A stretch of 64,000 nt of DNA, taken from the NCBI RefSeq assembly GCF_018320785.1, contig NC_054879.1, forward strand, positions 41,840,698-41,904,697. Direction: 5' to 3'. Positions 27,701 to 42,700 of this stretch are shown one piece after another; position 1 is the first letter of the stretch; each line of letters opens with the position of its first letter. Origin of the DNA: Cheilinus undulatus. Taxonomy: Eukaryota; Chordata; Actinopteri; Labriformes; Labridae. The notes below the pieces were generated by a model, which saw nothing but the letters and a program-made list of their open reading frames with translations, had not been told where the DNA came from and ran no database searches. Position numbers and translations under genes: made by a program.

Positions 27701-30700
27701 ACAATGGTCATAAAACTCTCCTCTCAGAGTTCAGAGGACTTATCACAAGACCTGCGGCATGATTTGATCTCCTACCTTTCATTAGATAAGATTTAACCTT
27801 GACAAAGGAAGAAAACAGTGCTTACCCTCTGCACACTTGTCCATTTCCTCTGATTCCTGCAACCAGGCAGCCACCTTGCTCTGTCCGTTACTGTAAGAGG
27901 CAGGGAGGCTGTTGGTGCTGCTGCTGCTGGGGGCCACCGGCTGCCACGGCAAACTGCTTGGTTTGGTCTGCTGTAGGGCCAAACACAGAAGGATTTAGCT
28001 GCTTAGTCCTTAAATTCATGTTAGAGCTGACACTTTTGTTTCACTAATAGTTTATGCCATAGCTCTTCCATTCTTATTGTTAAAGATGGATTATTCTAGA
28101 TTTGGACAACAAGAAGAACTGAATGATGTATAAAATGATTATGTTAATAATTGAGGAGTTATTTTGTTTAAAACAGCTGCTACAGACAAAAATACCCAGA
28201 GGACAAAAGACAAAAGAGACACCAGACTTGGAGAGGCCATTTTTAAATCTCTATACTCCAGGGTAAGGTCTAAATTCCTTATTTTGTCCAGTTAATGGTC
28301 CAAAATACAAAAATAAGCACTCAAACCATATGAAGAAAATCATCATCATCACACATGTGGAGCTGAAGGCAAAAATATATTTTGATTTTTTTTTAATTTA
28401 AAAAGGCCCTTTACCCAAAAAAGGCATGTAAACTGCCTGATTATTTCACTGTTCTACTCTGTAAACAAAGACATTATTATTATTATTTAAAGGGACTCCA
28501 TACTGCATGAAAATTTAACCTTTCTCTAGAGCAGTGGTTCTCAACATGGAGGTCAGGACCCCCTTTGGGGTTGCGAGACACTGAGAGGGGGTCTACAGAT
28601 GCCAAAAAAACACTAAGAATATTTTCTAAATTACACATTTGCCACTTTACACAAATTTTAATCAGTTTTCATCATTTTTTCCATCAATGTTGCCAATTTA
28701 AAAAATTGTCACTTAAACCACATTTTGGTTGACTTTAAACCATTTCCACCACTTCTTTGTCTGCCCACTTCTGCCACTTCTAAACCAGTTCTTGCCAGTT
28801 TCTGCCCATTGCTTCCACTGTTGACCCATTATTGCCATTATTGCGGTTTGACACGTGCATGCGGCTTCAGTGGGCTATGCCATGCATGACGTAGTGTTTA
28901 CGGCCTCCCAAAACGCTGTTTCACTGGGGATGAAATGCTGATACGACAAAAAAAACTACGTATACTCCTGAATTTGTCGGCGTGTGTGGGCCTAAGTCTT
29001 GGAGGCTGTTTTTTTGGAGGAGCTCATCAGGCTGCAGCCAGCTGCTCTGAATCTAGATTTCACTGATGACCTTTAGAGGTCTGCTAGGATCACAGCTACA
29101 AACTCAGGAGACCCTCAGATGGGTGCATCATCACATTTACACACAGTTCAAATGTGTGAGCAAAGACCAGGGTTTGAATAAACCTGACCAACAACCTTAA
29201 GGTCTATCAATTATGGTAAAAAAAAAAAAAAAAACAGCCCAATCAGTGTAACCTCAATGGGCAGATATCTGCCTTCCCATTAACAGCCACTTAATTAACT
29301 ATTCACTGCATAACACAGCAACCCATCAGGGCAAAATTTACAATAATACAGTGTTTGAAGCATGTTTAATCCAACAGGAGCTTGAATAGAAATCTTTTCA
29401 TCTACAGCACACTATAAGAACATAAGATCTTTTCCTGAGTTCAGGTCAGCTGTGGATCAGCGGTAGAGTCGGTTATCTCTCAGCTAGAATGTCAGGAGTT
29501 TGATCCTCAGCTTCTGCACTCACATCGTTGTACCCTTGGGAAAGACACCTAAGTCTAATTTGCTCCCACTGCTGCATCAATGACATGTCAGTGTGTGTGA
29601 ATAAATGAACGGGGATTAGCTGAAACTGATGGACGCTTGACAAAGCGGCCTCGACCATCAGTGTGTACATTTGGTGTGAAAGGGCGAAATACGTTAAAGT
29701 CCATTCATCATTTACCATGGATGTTCAGTGGCATTTTATCTCCTGTCTCCTGGATCATACTATTTTTTACTCTCTCCTAACTTCCAACAAAAACAGAATT
29801 TGTCAGTCTCTCCTTTCCCCTGACATACTCTGAATAAGTCATTTCTCTCTGCTTTGATCACACAGTCTACTTTTAAGTTAGACTCACAGTGAGTATGAAG
29901 AATGTTGAGCTGCTTTGATAAGAAAGGTCCAGAGAAAGATTATATCTGTAAAGCAACATTCAAGGTTATCAGTGGATCTCTGTTCAGAGCATTAACTATT
30001 CATGACTCTGAAATATTAAAAAATAAATCTTTCAAGCAACTAGTGTCCCTGTCTCCCATTATCTGAAGACTTGGACCCTGGCAGAGACATTTGTCTCTAT
30101 TTGCAGATATTTCCTGCAAATCTCCTAGATGACAAGTAGTTCTTCTATCGGGCACAGTATTTTTACTGTGAGGGTAGAGGGAAGGCTCACCTTTGCTTCA
30201 CGTACTACAGTAGAGGCAGGTTGAGGGGACTCCATGGCAGCCGGAGGAGGAAACGTTCGCATGGTGGCCTCCCGAGGGGATCGCACAATCTCGTTCTGGC
30301 GGTAAAGCCGGTGATGACGCAACTTGCACACCCAGGCATCAAAGATATCTTGAGATTTGACCTGTAGTGAAAGAGAGCACACAGATGTAAAATTGTATTT
30401 GTCCCCTTGTTTATTGCTGATTTTCACAGCCATTTCCCCTCTGCATTACCTTCAGGTGATAGATGTGCTCTTCAGTGTCGAGGTCGATGCGGCGCGCCCT
30501 CTTCTTGATGGACATGACTGAGAGGCCGACGTCAATGCTACCATGTAGTTTGCCTTTTTGGATCTAATGCAAATGACAGATCCTTTTAGACACCTAAAAC
30601 ATATCTTACAATCAGTCACATCATTTGCACATCTCCAGAAATATTTTCCTAATGGGAGGGGCAATGGGAGGGCTAAAGCCTCTGCACATGGACTACCACC

Positions 30701-33700
30701 CTACCATCCGAGCCAAACCAGCATCTGGGAAATCATTTTTAGCCCAAGCTGCATTTACAATTACAGTAACCCAGGGAAAACAGACTAATATCTGCTTTAA
30801 CTGGGGATATTTGGACTCCATAGAGACTACATTTCCTAAAGACTATGTCTGATATGTGGTCATAAATCAAGTTTCCTGAAATGTATTGGCCTGATTTCAA
30901 GTCCACAAGGCAGAGCCTGAAGGCTCACATCAGCCCAGTTCCTCCAGTCATCAGTGTGAAACTAAATTAACTTCAAAAAGTTTTGCTGATATGAAGCTTT
31001 ACATCAGTTGTTTCGCCATAATTCAGTGGTTCATTTACTTTTTTACTCAAGCAAATCTGTATAAAGATCCATCTGTCGTCATTAAATCTGTTTTGAAAAT
31101 TCAGATCAACATACCCCAGCTGTCTTTCTTTATCTAGTTCAATTTTAACACAAAGTAAACCCTCATTTTCCTTTTTAATGTGACAAATTGTCACGGTACG
31201 GCTCTTAAATTTCATATTATGTTGTATAAAGTGTTAAAGCATCAGATACGTACATGAAGCATTCACAGAAATGACTTTAGTATTTAATCAAATAGAAGTT
31301 ATGGTATTTACAAAGGCTACTTTATTTCATGTGTCATAAATACTGACGGACTTTACTATGTTTTGATCTTTCTCTACATAAAACCTGCCTTGATAATCGT
31401 ACATCCCGGGACATATAATTAAACCCCTTGTCACCTTAGATATTATTTTATCGTATGGTTGATCTGCTGGGATTTTATGTTCTTTTTTTAAAGGGATATT
31501 TCATGATTTTTCAGGTTGGGTGGTATGAGGTGCTAGTAGTGGCATTAGCCACCAGTGATTTCTGTAAAAGTTGTTCCTGTGGTTATAAAGAGCTCAGAGA
31601 GATCTGCGACATAGTGACTGTAGATGGGAACATTTTATCCTCGTAGTTTAACCAGTTTTACGTAAAAATGGGGCAAGAAAATATGTTGGCTCGCCTGCAT
31701 GCTGTGTCGAAAATGTACAAAGCACTTAATTTCTCCCAAAATAACCCCTCTTTGTCAGGCACTAATTTACAATGCAGCTTTCGACATTTTTTCAGTGATA
31801 TCCTCTGATCAGCTGTGTGGGTCTCCGGGCTTCTACAGTAATAATAACACCACAACAAGCTAGGACAAAGATAATATGAGCAGATGGGAAATAACCCTTT
31901 AAGGTGAGAAGAAGGAGAACAGGGTGGAGTTTAGATTATGTTCATCAGGAATTGAATGCTTGTGGTGCTAGTGGTACATCTTCATTTTGTGTCTTTAATA
32001 ACGTACCGTTACGGCTCCAAACATTTCTGTTAACACATTTCATCAGCTGGGGATCTGTGCTGACCGTGGTGGACATCTTCAAGATGGAGTTATTAAAAAG
32101 ATGGCAAATTAAGCTGTCTACTGCTAGCTCTCCATTGATTTCTGTCACTAGTTTGAACTTTCTGCCACTCAGTGGAAGGAACAGCAGCGACCCGCGACGG
32201 TGACCCACATGAAATATAATTCTACTAAGTTGTAAGTTTCTATTTAGTTATCTTTTTTTTTTTTTTTTTTTTACAAAAATCCTACTTTTCTTTTTCATGT
32301 ATATGTTTTTCTTATTCAAAACAAGAATAACAAAGCGATGATCACCCCCTTCAATATAGCAATTGATATCAAATTTGCTTTTTTAAAGTTGTTTAGCCCT
32401 AGTTTAATTTATCTAATATCGTGCTAATTAAAATAAAGAATAATTTATAGCCTCTGTTTGTTGAACAACACATTAGATAGGGATCGCATATGAAATCGCA
32501 ATTGCAGTATTGGGGGGAAACAAAATCACAATTGGATTATTTCTGCAAATATTTCAGCCCTTGTATGTTCATTATAATGACAATCATCCAAGGAGTGATA
32601 ACACTTTGTGTGATTACGTTACACCCAAAAAATATTCAAACATAAAGTTAAAATGACAGAAAGCAGTTCAAAAATTCAACTTTCTGAACATAAAGTATCT
32701 CTATATGCAAATGACATGCTTTTGTATTAATTCAAATGATTAAACAACCCATAACAAACACCTACTGTAATAAGTGCTTTTTGCAAAATATCAGATTAAT
32801 AGGTTAATGCACAAAAAGTGAACTAATGACATTCTTCATTGCTTTTAAAGTAGATAAACGCTCATTTAAATACTTGTGTATATGGATCATACACCATTAC
32901 CTAGATCTATCACCTATCATATGATCCAATATCTCTATTAATTGATAAAATCTTTTCTTCTGGTATAAGATAAAATGATATCTTCATTAATGTGGAATAA
33001 CAGCATTAATTTGACCTAACGGTAGTTAATTGCAGCCAGTGCTATGTAACAGAATCATTATTATATAAGTCTTGTTCTTCAATATCTTTCTGGTCATATG
33101 TTACATTTTTCTGATTTGTCTGTAAAATTTTAGCTGTGCTGCAAAGTGACATGGCGTGCTGAAAAACACTGAACATCCTGACCCGTGTTGCAGATGTTTC
33201 TGCTGACTCATTGCCGAGCAGAACTGATGTCAGGCCAGGCTGCCCTGTTTGTGCCTGTGGTTACAGTCAGGGTTACTTACATCAATGGGGGACTTTGAAT
33301 ACTTCAGGATACCATTGTCCAGAACGAAAAACCGCTGCAGAGAGAGCAGACAGAAAAACTGCATGGTTAAAAAAGGAAGCGAAGATGTTTTATATGACTG
33401 CATTAGACCTGTTTGTGTTTGTAATGTTTATTCTCTGGTGATATTTAGCTGTAGGGCATTTGTTCTGTGTGATCGGTGGTGTTATGCTAACAACAGGGAC
33501 TGGTTTCTGCAGGAATATTAGTGGGACAAGTTGACTTCAAAGGAATTATCTAGTATGCCTGTGAAAGAGGCCCAGAGAGGGAAGCGCAAGGTGTATAAAA
33601 TAGTGAATTTCTTCCAGGCTACAGGACTTCACCAGATAGAAACCTGCTTAACATTCAAGGAGCGGATGTGTTTGAAATGTTTTTACAGCTACAAAAGCTT

Positions 33701-36700
33701 CTGTGAATCACTTAACCAGTGTATCTTACCTTGTGCCAGCCTTTCAGAGGCCATTTCCGCTTCTTCAACATAAAGCCCTCATGCTTATCAGGCCTTTGGA
33801 CATTGCTTTGACCGATTTTCAGCCCTTCAATGATTTCCCAGCTGTCTGCCTCCTGCAGAGGAGTCAAAAAATGTGCTGTGTCAGAGTTAATCCCCAGGAG
33901 AAAACAGGAGACATTTGTAGGAATAAAAAGATAGATTCTTCTGTCGTTTCAACAGTCCGACAGACGCAACAACAGAAATACACTTCACACATCTTCTATT
34001 CTTTTCCCATCTAGTGCACATTTAAAGAAATACTGCCTCATTCTGATTCCCGCTGCTCTCTCAGCATTTCCACTCCATTAGCTTCTCCTGACTGTGCTCA
34101 TCCTGGGGTTGGGGTGTCTGTAAATCAAAGCGACTCCTCAAGAGTCGAAGGGCAGCAGGGTCAGGCAGGGACAGGTGAGACTTCGCACTGTTTTCCAACT
34201 CAGGGGGGAGTAGGATGTCATGGGATCGTATTTTGACAACAGCAGAGTGACTAGAAATGGATAAGGATCACAAACCTAAGATGCAAAGGCCTATACTGAT
34301 TTATTCATCTCTTCAAATGATCTCTGTCCTGAAGGTTTTAAATTTCCGAATTGACATGATCACTCTCCATACTTGTTGACTGTGTAGTTCTAGGTAGGGG
34401 GTAAATGATATTGGTTTATCCTTGGGGTTCCCGGACCCCAGGTTGGGAACCAATGCTGCATACGACACAATCTGATTGGCTTGATGTCACATGAGCTATG
34501 GGCCTGGGTGCTACTGACACAGTGAGCTTATGACATCACTTCCTGTTTTCCTGCTTCTACGAGGATTGAACAGTTTTGGAAAATATTAAATGTCTTTTAA
34601 TGCCTAGATCGGCTTTTCAAATACATAAAACTCAACAAAATATAAAAACAAAACAAAGCTCAACAATAACTCAATACAGAAAACATAGCAGCATATTACA
34701 AAGGAAGTGCAAGATCATACATGACCTTGAGGCTCTGTTAAATCGAAAGTGTTGTATGTAAAGTCAGACTTCTAATTTCACATTTGAGTCGGCGGTTTAG
34801 TCTCTTCAAGATGAAACCAAATAACAGCCTGTGGTTCTGTCTATCACATTATCTGATGTCTCTACCTTCAGGACAGCTGGTTGGGTGTGTGATGACACCC
34901 GTCCTTGGCTTGTAGGACACTCGACAAAAGGAGGCAACAGCTTGTTGAAACTAATGACCAGGCTGATGAAGCTATCTGGTAATGAGGTCTGTTTCTACGC
35001 TGACATCAGCCCATCCTCCGAGCAAACCCTCAAGGAGCTCAGCTTCATTGGGAACATGTAGCTCACTGTTAAAAGCGAATCTATTATAAAAGGTAGTGAT
35101 CCAAGCTAAGGCCCAAAGCTTACAGGCTGTTAACATTTAAACAGCTCAGCTGTAAAATGATCAAAACATCACTAACAGCCTCTGTGTTTAGAACATAAAA
35201 GTCTCAAAAATGATGAGTAACACCTCAGTGAGAGCCTGTCAGACAAACTTTCTGTGTTATCTGCAGGGTTACAAACACACTTTCAAATAGCTTTCAATTG
35301 ATAAATCAATACCACACTAAATAAAGAATGGCTCTCCCTGCAAGCATTGCAACTCAATGCACTTCCCTGATCGTTTAAGCACCTAAACCACCATCAAAAA
35401 ATTCCACATGAAGACATCCTGGAATAACTCCCAAAGTCTGTGCCAACTATCACTTTATATGAAAATTATTGCTTCAGTCACAGAATCTGCTTTTGTTATT
35501 TGACCCCGGATACAGAAGTGAATTAAGCCAAAGTGATTTCCTGCACTCTGTGCTCATTCATTGATCTCACTGCAGAATAATTTAAAGCTGAATGAGCTGA
35601 ACTCTCAGTGAGTTTACGACTTTAATAAAGGATCTTGTTGCAGAATTAGGAAAAGGCGGATTGCTCTCCAATGTTAGGACTTAGACATGCTCATTTTGTG
35701 AGCTTCTTCTGTTAATACTTCTTCCATTTGACCTCATTTATCTTTCTTTTTTTCAGTTTTCTTCTCCGTGGAAAAGGACTCAAACCATATCTGTACAAAG
35801 AGATGGTTCCATGACAGTTTGAAAAATCTGTATTTCCAGTTAGCATTTTTTTCTAGCAGTGCCAGTTTTGCATGCCAACTCATATGGTATTCACCCAGCA
35901 CTGACATGGTAGCAGAGAAAAGCTCTTAAAGCAGCAATGAATCAAACTATTACAGTTACGGTCTCCCTGAGCAGCAGAAAGGACAAACACTCCTTGGGGA
36001 GCGCTTTGGCTAGATCAGCTCCATAAATACCAGAGCAGCAGCCCAGTTGTAATGACAAATTTCTCACATCTGCTGTTCTTAGAGACACTGATGATCCACA
36101 TGTCGAGGAAAAGTCTTCACTGCTGAGTGAATAAAACAATGGAAGGCTGGGCAATTAATCGCACATTAGATTAAATCTTAATATGATCTTCTGCAGTTTT
36201 CAAATCACAGATGGTGCAAAATTTCTTTAGCCTGAAATATGTCAAAATACTGGTTTGATACAAACTTTTGCAGCAGAGATTTTATGCTCTACACATTATG
36301 CAAACATTCAAGTGTCTTTTTATAGCATGGTTTACAAAAATCCTACCTTTGTTGTTTATGTATATGTTTTTCTTGATCAAAATGACAATAATTTGTAAAT
36401 GATCATCCCCTTTAATGTGGAAATTAAAATCAAAGTTGCTATAAGAGCCAAAATCGCAATTTGGTATGCCTTTCAAAATCGTTCACCCCTTGTTTAATTC
36501 ATCTAACTCTGTGCTGGTTATAATTTAGAATGATTTATTGCTTGTGTTTATTGAACAATACATAAAATGAGGAACTCACAAATAATTGCATATTAAATCG
36601 AAATCACAGTATTGTTAAAATAATTGCAATTAGATTATCTTCACAAATCTTTCAGCCCTAGTGCATTACCGAAACAGAGAAAGTTCAGTTATTTTACAAG

Positions 36701-39700
36701 ATGATAAAACACAATATGATACTCTGCAAAAAGAATGCATACTTTACAGTTCCCCAATTTTATCTTGCCTGCTGTACACCTTTAACTAGCTCCATGTTAG
36801 CATCAAACAGTTCAAAACAATTTAAAAAAGAAAGACCAATTTAGATTAGGACTGGCTGATGATGCAGTAATGCCATACCCTGGGATATTTAGAATAACCT
36901 TTGCTTTAATAGCAGTCATGAAAGAAATCTGCTTAATGCTTGCTTATAATAAATGCCTTCAAGTATATACTGCAGGAAAACTGGGGAAGGTTTAAAGGGG
37001 ACATATTATGCAAAAATCACTTTCTCAGGCTTTTAAAACAAAAATATGTGCCCCTGGCCTGCCCACAATCCCCTTTCTCCACCTTTCAGAAAATTTGTGC
37101 TAAAACAAGCCGTTCTCAGATTTTCCCCTCATGATGTCATGTGGGGAGTTAGCCCCGCCCCCGGGTTCGGTTGGCCCGCCCCCTTTTGAAGAAAGTTCCA
37201 CCCTCATCTCCTGATCAGGAGAGCTACATCCATTAAGCCACATCCATTTCCTGAGAGGGGCGGAGTCAGGGATGGAGTCAGCTCATTAACATTTAAAGTC
37301 ACAGAAAGAAACAGCCTGTTCTGAGCAGGGCTGAAACAGAGGGGTTTTTTAGACATGCACAATTCCAATACTGGAGTGTTTTTTCATTAACAGACTTCAG
37401 AAGCCTGTTTTGTGGACCTATGAGACCAATATAAACTTGTCTTAAAAGGGTAAAATGTGTTCCCTTTAATGATTCTAAAAATGGATACTGCCCAATCCTA
37501 ATCCATACCTCAAGAGAGATGCAAAAACAAAAAATAGCCCAAAAAATTTATAGCAAAAATACCTAGGCTATATGTTGCAAATTATAAAAAAAAAAAAACA
37601 GAAAAGTGTGAATTTTTTTCTTTTTTGTTTCATAATGGATCAATTAAACCACAGATTAAACTACATTAATAGCTTGTGGTTAAAAATGATATTTCACTGC
37701 AGGCCCAGCTGCAAGAAAACAACTTTATTTTGACATGAACAAATAATTTAAAGATTGCAACCACAGCTATTCTCAGCTTCTACTCTGTTACAGAGTCAAC
37801 ATTTCTCAAAGCACACAACTTCCCAAAAAAGAAACTAAGAAAAGGGAAAAAACAGAAAAATAGTGGGAGAGTTAGAGAGGCAATATATGAGTAAAATTTG
37901 ATTCTCTATAACAGTATAATTTTTTCTTTGGGGCAGGAAATTGATGTGACATTATGCCTTCCTGTCTGTGACTCTGTATGGAAATGCTTTTTATTCTCAC
38001 GCTCATCCCTTTAACTTAAAACAATCTGATGCACTTTCTCATAGATCTCTGCTTATTCTTAATTTTGAAAGTACACAGAAACGTTTCAACGATTTCCTGT
38101 GGTGCTGTAATCTTGTTAAGTTTATTTAGTTATTTTATGAAAAGCAGTATTTTTACTTTTATTTTCTGTATTTATACACTCTGTGCTGGGGTCTCTCCTG
38201 CTAAAAGTACCTTTATTTTACTGAGGCTCCCTGATTAAATAAGGTCATGTATGAAGGTGGGTGGTGGGCAGTTGGGATGGGTAAATACTAAAGAAGGTGA
38301 AGAGGTGGTAGATATCTTTGTTAATCTGTGTGTTTATCTTGAATTATCTATTTAACTACTCAAACTTACTTCAATCTTATCACACTTCCAAAAGCCCTTT
38401 TATGATTGTGTGTGTAGTTTCTAGGCTTAAAATCAGTTTGATAATTGCGTAGACAGAAAAAAACCCCACAAACCCATTAACATTACTTCCAGTGTGTGGT
38501 TTCCTGTCATACCTATACAGCATGAAAGAGGAATGGAAATAAATGCACTATGAAACTGTTCTCCTTCATAGACAATAGCTGTAAAAATTCCCCATCTCGT
38601 CTACAACAATCCCCCACCCCATCCCCCCCCCGACACTGATATTATCAGCAGGTAATGACCACATAGGAAGTGCTGTGAGAGTTGTGCGGATGGATCCACT
38701 GTAGGGTCTGCCTGCCTCAGCTGTAAAGCTTAGAGCAGAAGGCCCGACTGCCACATGGATGAAAAGTTAACACCTCAAGAGACTGCATATAAGCACGGCA
38801 CTGTGCTCAGTGTCCTCAGTTTGCTACTCCTCATCTTCCTCCTGCTGAGGAAGAAAAGGTCCTGGTCAGGAGGCCAGGCTGACAGGCGTGGCAGTGCTTC
38901 CTGGGGAGTGCGAGGGCTATCGCGCTGCCATCAGTGAGTTTGCTGCAGTTGCTGAGGAAACCACTTTCTCCCCTTTAGCCTCAGAGAAAGGTCCAGTTTC
39001 CCCTTTGGCCTTTCTTCCCTTTTGCCCCAAGGAAGTCCCAGTTACCCTGTTTGCCATGAAGGACGCCCCTGTTGCCCCCAAATGGAATCTTGTTTGTTCC
39101 TTTTGCTCCTGGGGCTCAATCTTGAGCCAATAAATATTGATCCCTGGAGAAAAACACCTCATTATTCAGGACTTTTATATCATATCAGAATATATATAAG
39201 ACAACAGGCTGAAATCCCCTCATATTAGGCAATAAAGCATAGAGATAAAGGAGGTTCAAGTCATGGAGAAATTAAAACCACCTCTGATTAAGTTTTAATT
39301 TTACCATCTCACATTTCCTCTGCCAATCATTTCTATTGAAATCTTTTTAAATGGCTAATGGTGTGGCGAGAAAAAGTCAAATTGAATAAATAGCTCATTT
39401 TTAAATAACTGTAATGATAGACTTCTGTACAGGAGTGAAGAGATACTCATTCATGGAGCTGTCTGTAAAAGAGCTCCTTTATTCTTACACTCAGAGTTCT
39501 ATTGTTTTTTGCTGATCATTACAATGAAATAGTCTCTCTCAGGGCTCAGAGGATCAGAAAATTGATTACTAACTCTCAGAGATCAGAGGGATCGTTCTTT
39601 ATTGGACAAAAGCTGTGATTCTATCTATTCCTCCGTGCATCCCAGAGCTGAAAACGTCTTATCTGGACAGGAAACAACAGAGTAAAAAAATGATAGCTGT

Positions 39701-42700
39701 GGGGGCATCCAGATCAGTGTGTTTATGTGTGTGTGTACTTTTTCTGTGTGTTTGAGTCGGATTGCAGGTGGGGCCAGTAATTGCTCTCATGAGGGTCTCG
39801 ACATTGAGGAGTCATCGTCAGTGGAGGGGAAAGTGATGTGTATTGATTTGAAAACGGGGGCTGGATCTTATTAAGGTTTTCCTTCAACAAAATGCCCATC
39901 TTTAATTTTTCCACAAAGTCAGAGTCTTTGCCAGGCTGTAAACCAAATCTATACCACACAAATACTAGGGGTGGGAGAAAAAAACGATACAGCATAGTAT
40001 TGCAATATTTTGTCTGATATATTGTATCGTCATCCACCAAGTATCGATTTTTTTCAAATTAATTGCTAATAAAAACTGAAGTCTATGATAATGGAAAATA
40101 GAATCAAATGTTGGATAACTGTTTGTCCAGTGAGGTCGGTAAAAGTGACGGTCACAGAGCAGGAGAAAGTTAGTACAACAAACATGGCAGCATCAGGGAA
40201 AGGACATTAGGAATACAACCAGGGCACAAACGAGGTGGACATGACATATCAGGTTTGCAAGAAATGCTACATGAAAATAACTACACTGCGGAAATACGAC
40301 AAACATGAGGGCAAGACCAATGCTAAATAAGCTAAACTGTTGAAAAAACTGTATAGATCGCAATATATCGCAATACATGGTATTGCAATACTCACTGTAT
40401 TATGAAATGTTAAAAATCGCAATAATATCTAATTTTGACCCAGGTATCACGATAATATCATATTGCGGGCGACTAGCGATTCCCACCCCTAACAAATACC
40501 AGACCTAACTTAACCCAGTGGTTCCCAAATGAGGGTCGGGACCCCCTGGGGGGTCACGAGACACTGAGGTCCCGTCGATACGGAGACAAATTCAGGTGTA
40601 TATGCAAAAGTTTTTTGTCGTATTGGTGTTTCATCCACACGGAAACGGCATTTTGGGTGACTATAAACGGGTCCCAGAGTGCATAAATCCGTAAACGACT
40701 ACCGTTTCATCTCTATGTGGGCAGCTATCTGCATCTTTCCTGAAACGATTACGTCACACACAGCGTAGCTCCCTTAAGGCGCCTGCGCAGGTCCGGCCAA
40801 AACAATAATAGCGGACTACACGGTTGCATTCGTGTCGCAGAAGCTACTGAGCTTGTTATGAGTTTTACAGAAAAATCTGATGCTCCTTTACCACCACCGC
40901 GAAATGCACACACCATTTGTTCTTAAATCCAACACGGAGAACAACCAGAAAGGCAACTAGAGGAGAGTTTGTGTCAGTTTACTGTGATGTTTTTCTTCTC
41001 TTTTGGTGCATTTCCATGGCAGCAACACAGCGCCACGTACAGGCTTGGCATATGCACTACAGCGTTTTCAGTCGATTCCAGTGGTTTCATGCTCACCCTG
41101 ATATTTCCTGAAATGATCCCGTCTTTATGGAAAACTTTTTCAAAACGAAACGGCAATATATTGTTTTCGACTCCATGTGGACAGGGCCTGAGTGGGGGTC
41201 GCAAGATGCCTTCCAAGAAACAAAGAGTATTGTTAACTGGTTTTAAATTGTGCATTTTGTGCATTTCTGTAGAAATATACTAGGGGTGGGAATCACTGGT
41301 GGCCCCACGATATGATACTATCACGATACTTGGGTCACGATTCGATATAATTGCGATTTTAAACATTTCACAATACAGTGAGTATTGCGATATGATATAT
41401 TGCTATCTATACCATTTTTTCTACTGTTTAGCTGATTTAGCATTAGTCTTGCCCTCATGTTTGTCGTATTTCCACAGTATTTTATTTTCATGTAGCACTT
41501 CTTGCAAACCTCATGTGTCATGATCATCTAATCTGTGCCCTGTTTGCATTCCTAATGTCCTTCACCTGGTGCTGCCATGTTTGTTACTAAGCTAAAGTAT
41601 AAAAGAGTTTGAATGACAAACATGGCATATGCCTGCCTCATACAGCCCACATAGCACAAAAGTCCTCCAACAATTAGGAACTTTTCCTATTTAGCTTTAT
41701 GATTTTTTAAGTAATGAGGTCTCAAATTAAAGAGATCTACTTGAATAAAGGCATTTTCTTTTATCTTGGGAGCCTCTTGGATTTGTGCCTGACTTAATTA
41801 AACACATTCAAAGACATGAATAAGAGAAGTACTAATAGATAACCTCACTCTTAGATTAAACTGGCTGTGAGATTACGGAGCTTCTGGAAAATTAAAGGCT
41901 GTGACCTTTCTCCCATGAAGGCTTTCTTATCAGAAGAAAAGAGCTGGCATTAAAGATTGGGACAATAAACAGAGATGCTGCTGAAAGGGTTAACCATCTG
42001 CCCCATCGAGCAGCAGGCCTTCAACTGTGTACTTTCAAACCGGCCTCATTTCTCAAACACACTCCTTTTTTTATTTTACTCCATCACAAGCTGTGTACCC
42101 ACTCAGCATACCAGAGTGTGCCACATGTTCAATGGAGCACCGAGCCTCCGCCTGTCCCTCATGAAATATTCATCAGCTTGTGCCGACGGAAAAGCTGTGA
42201 TGTCAGAGATTCCAGTTTGGGTGTCTTGTTGCTGCGTGGCCACAGTGACACAGCAGCTCGGTGAGGTCTGGGGGCTTCAGATGGCTCAGTGCTGAGGTTA
42301 GTTTTAAGCACTCCTGGTTTAACCTGTGAAATAAGAGCCTATTGTTGCTAACAAAGAATCTACAAGGTGTTTACTTACTAACCAGGGGATTAAGGATGCT
42401 CCGTCTCAGCTGATCAGACATCTAATTGATTTATAATGTCTGCAGGGTTGAATGTTTATTAAGTCTTTTTTTCTAATAAAACAGTTTAAAACCATTAATC
42501 AGTGGTCAGTATTAGAGGATTTGCTTCTGTGTGCCTGGGGCCAAGAACAAAGATAAAATAGATTCATATATAAACTATAACTATTCATTCTATTATAACT
42601 ATTCATATATAAACTGTAGGACTTAACTCTCAGCTTTACAGGAATTAGAGCTACTTTTGTTTACTTTCAGTTATCTAAATTTCAGCTTTCCGACATTAGT

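Noticed and set aside
29454..29520. Possible tRNA gene
   Set aside because: Box A and B are present but the stems do not pair and a SINE body follows; it is a tRNA-derived SINE head.
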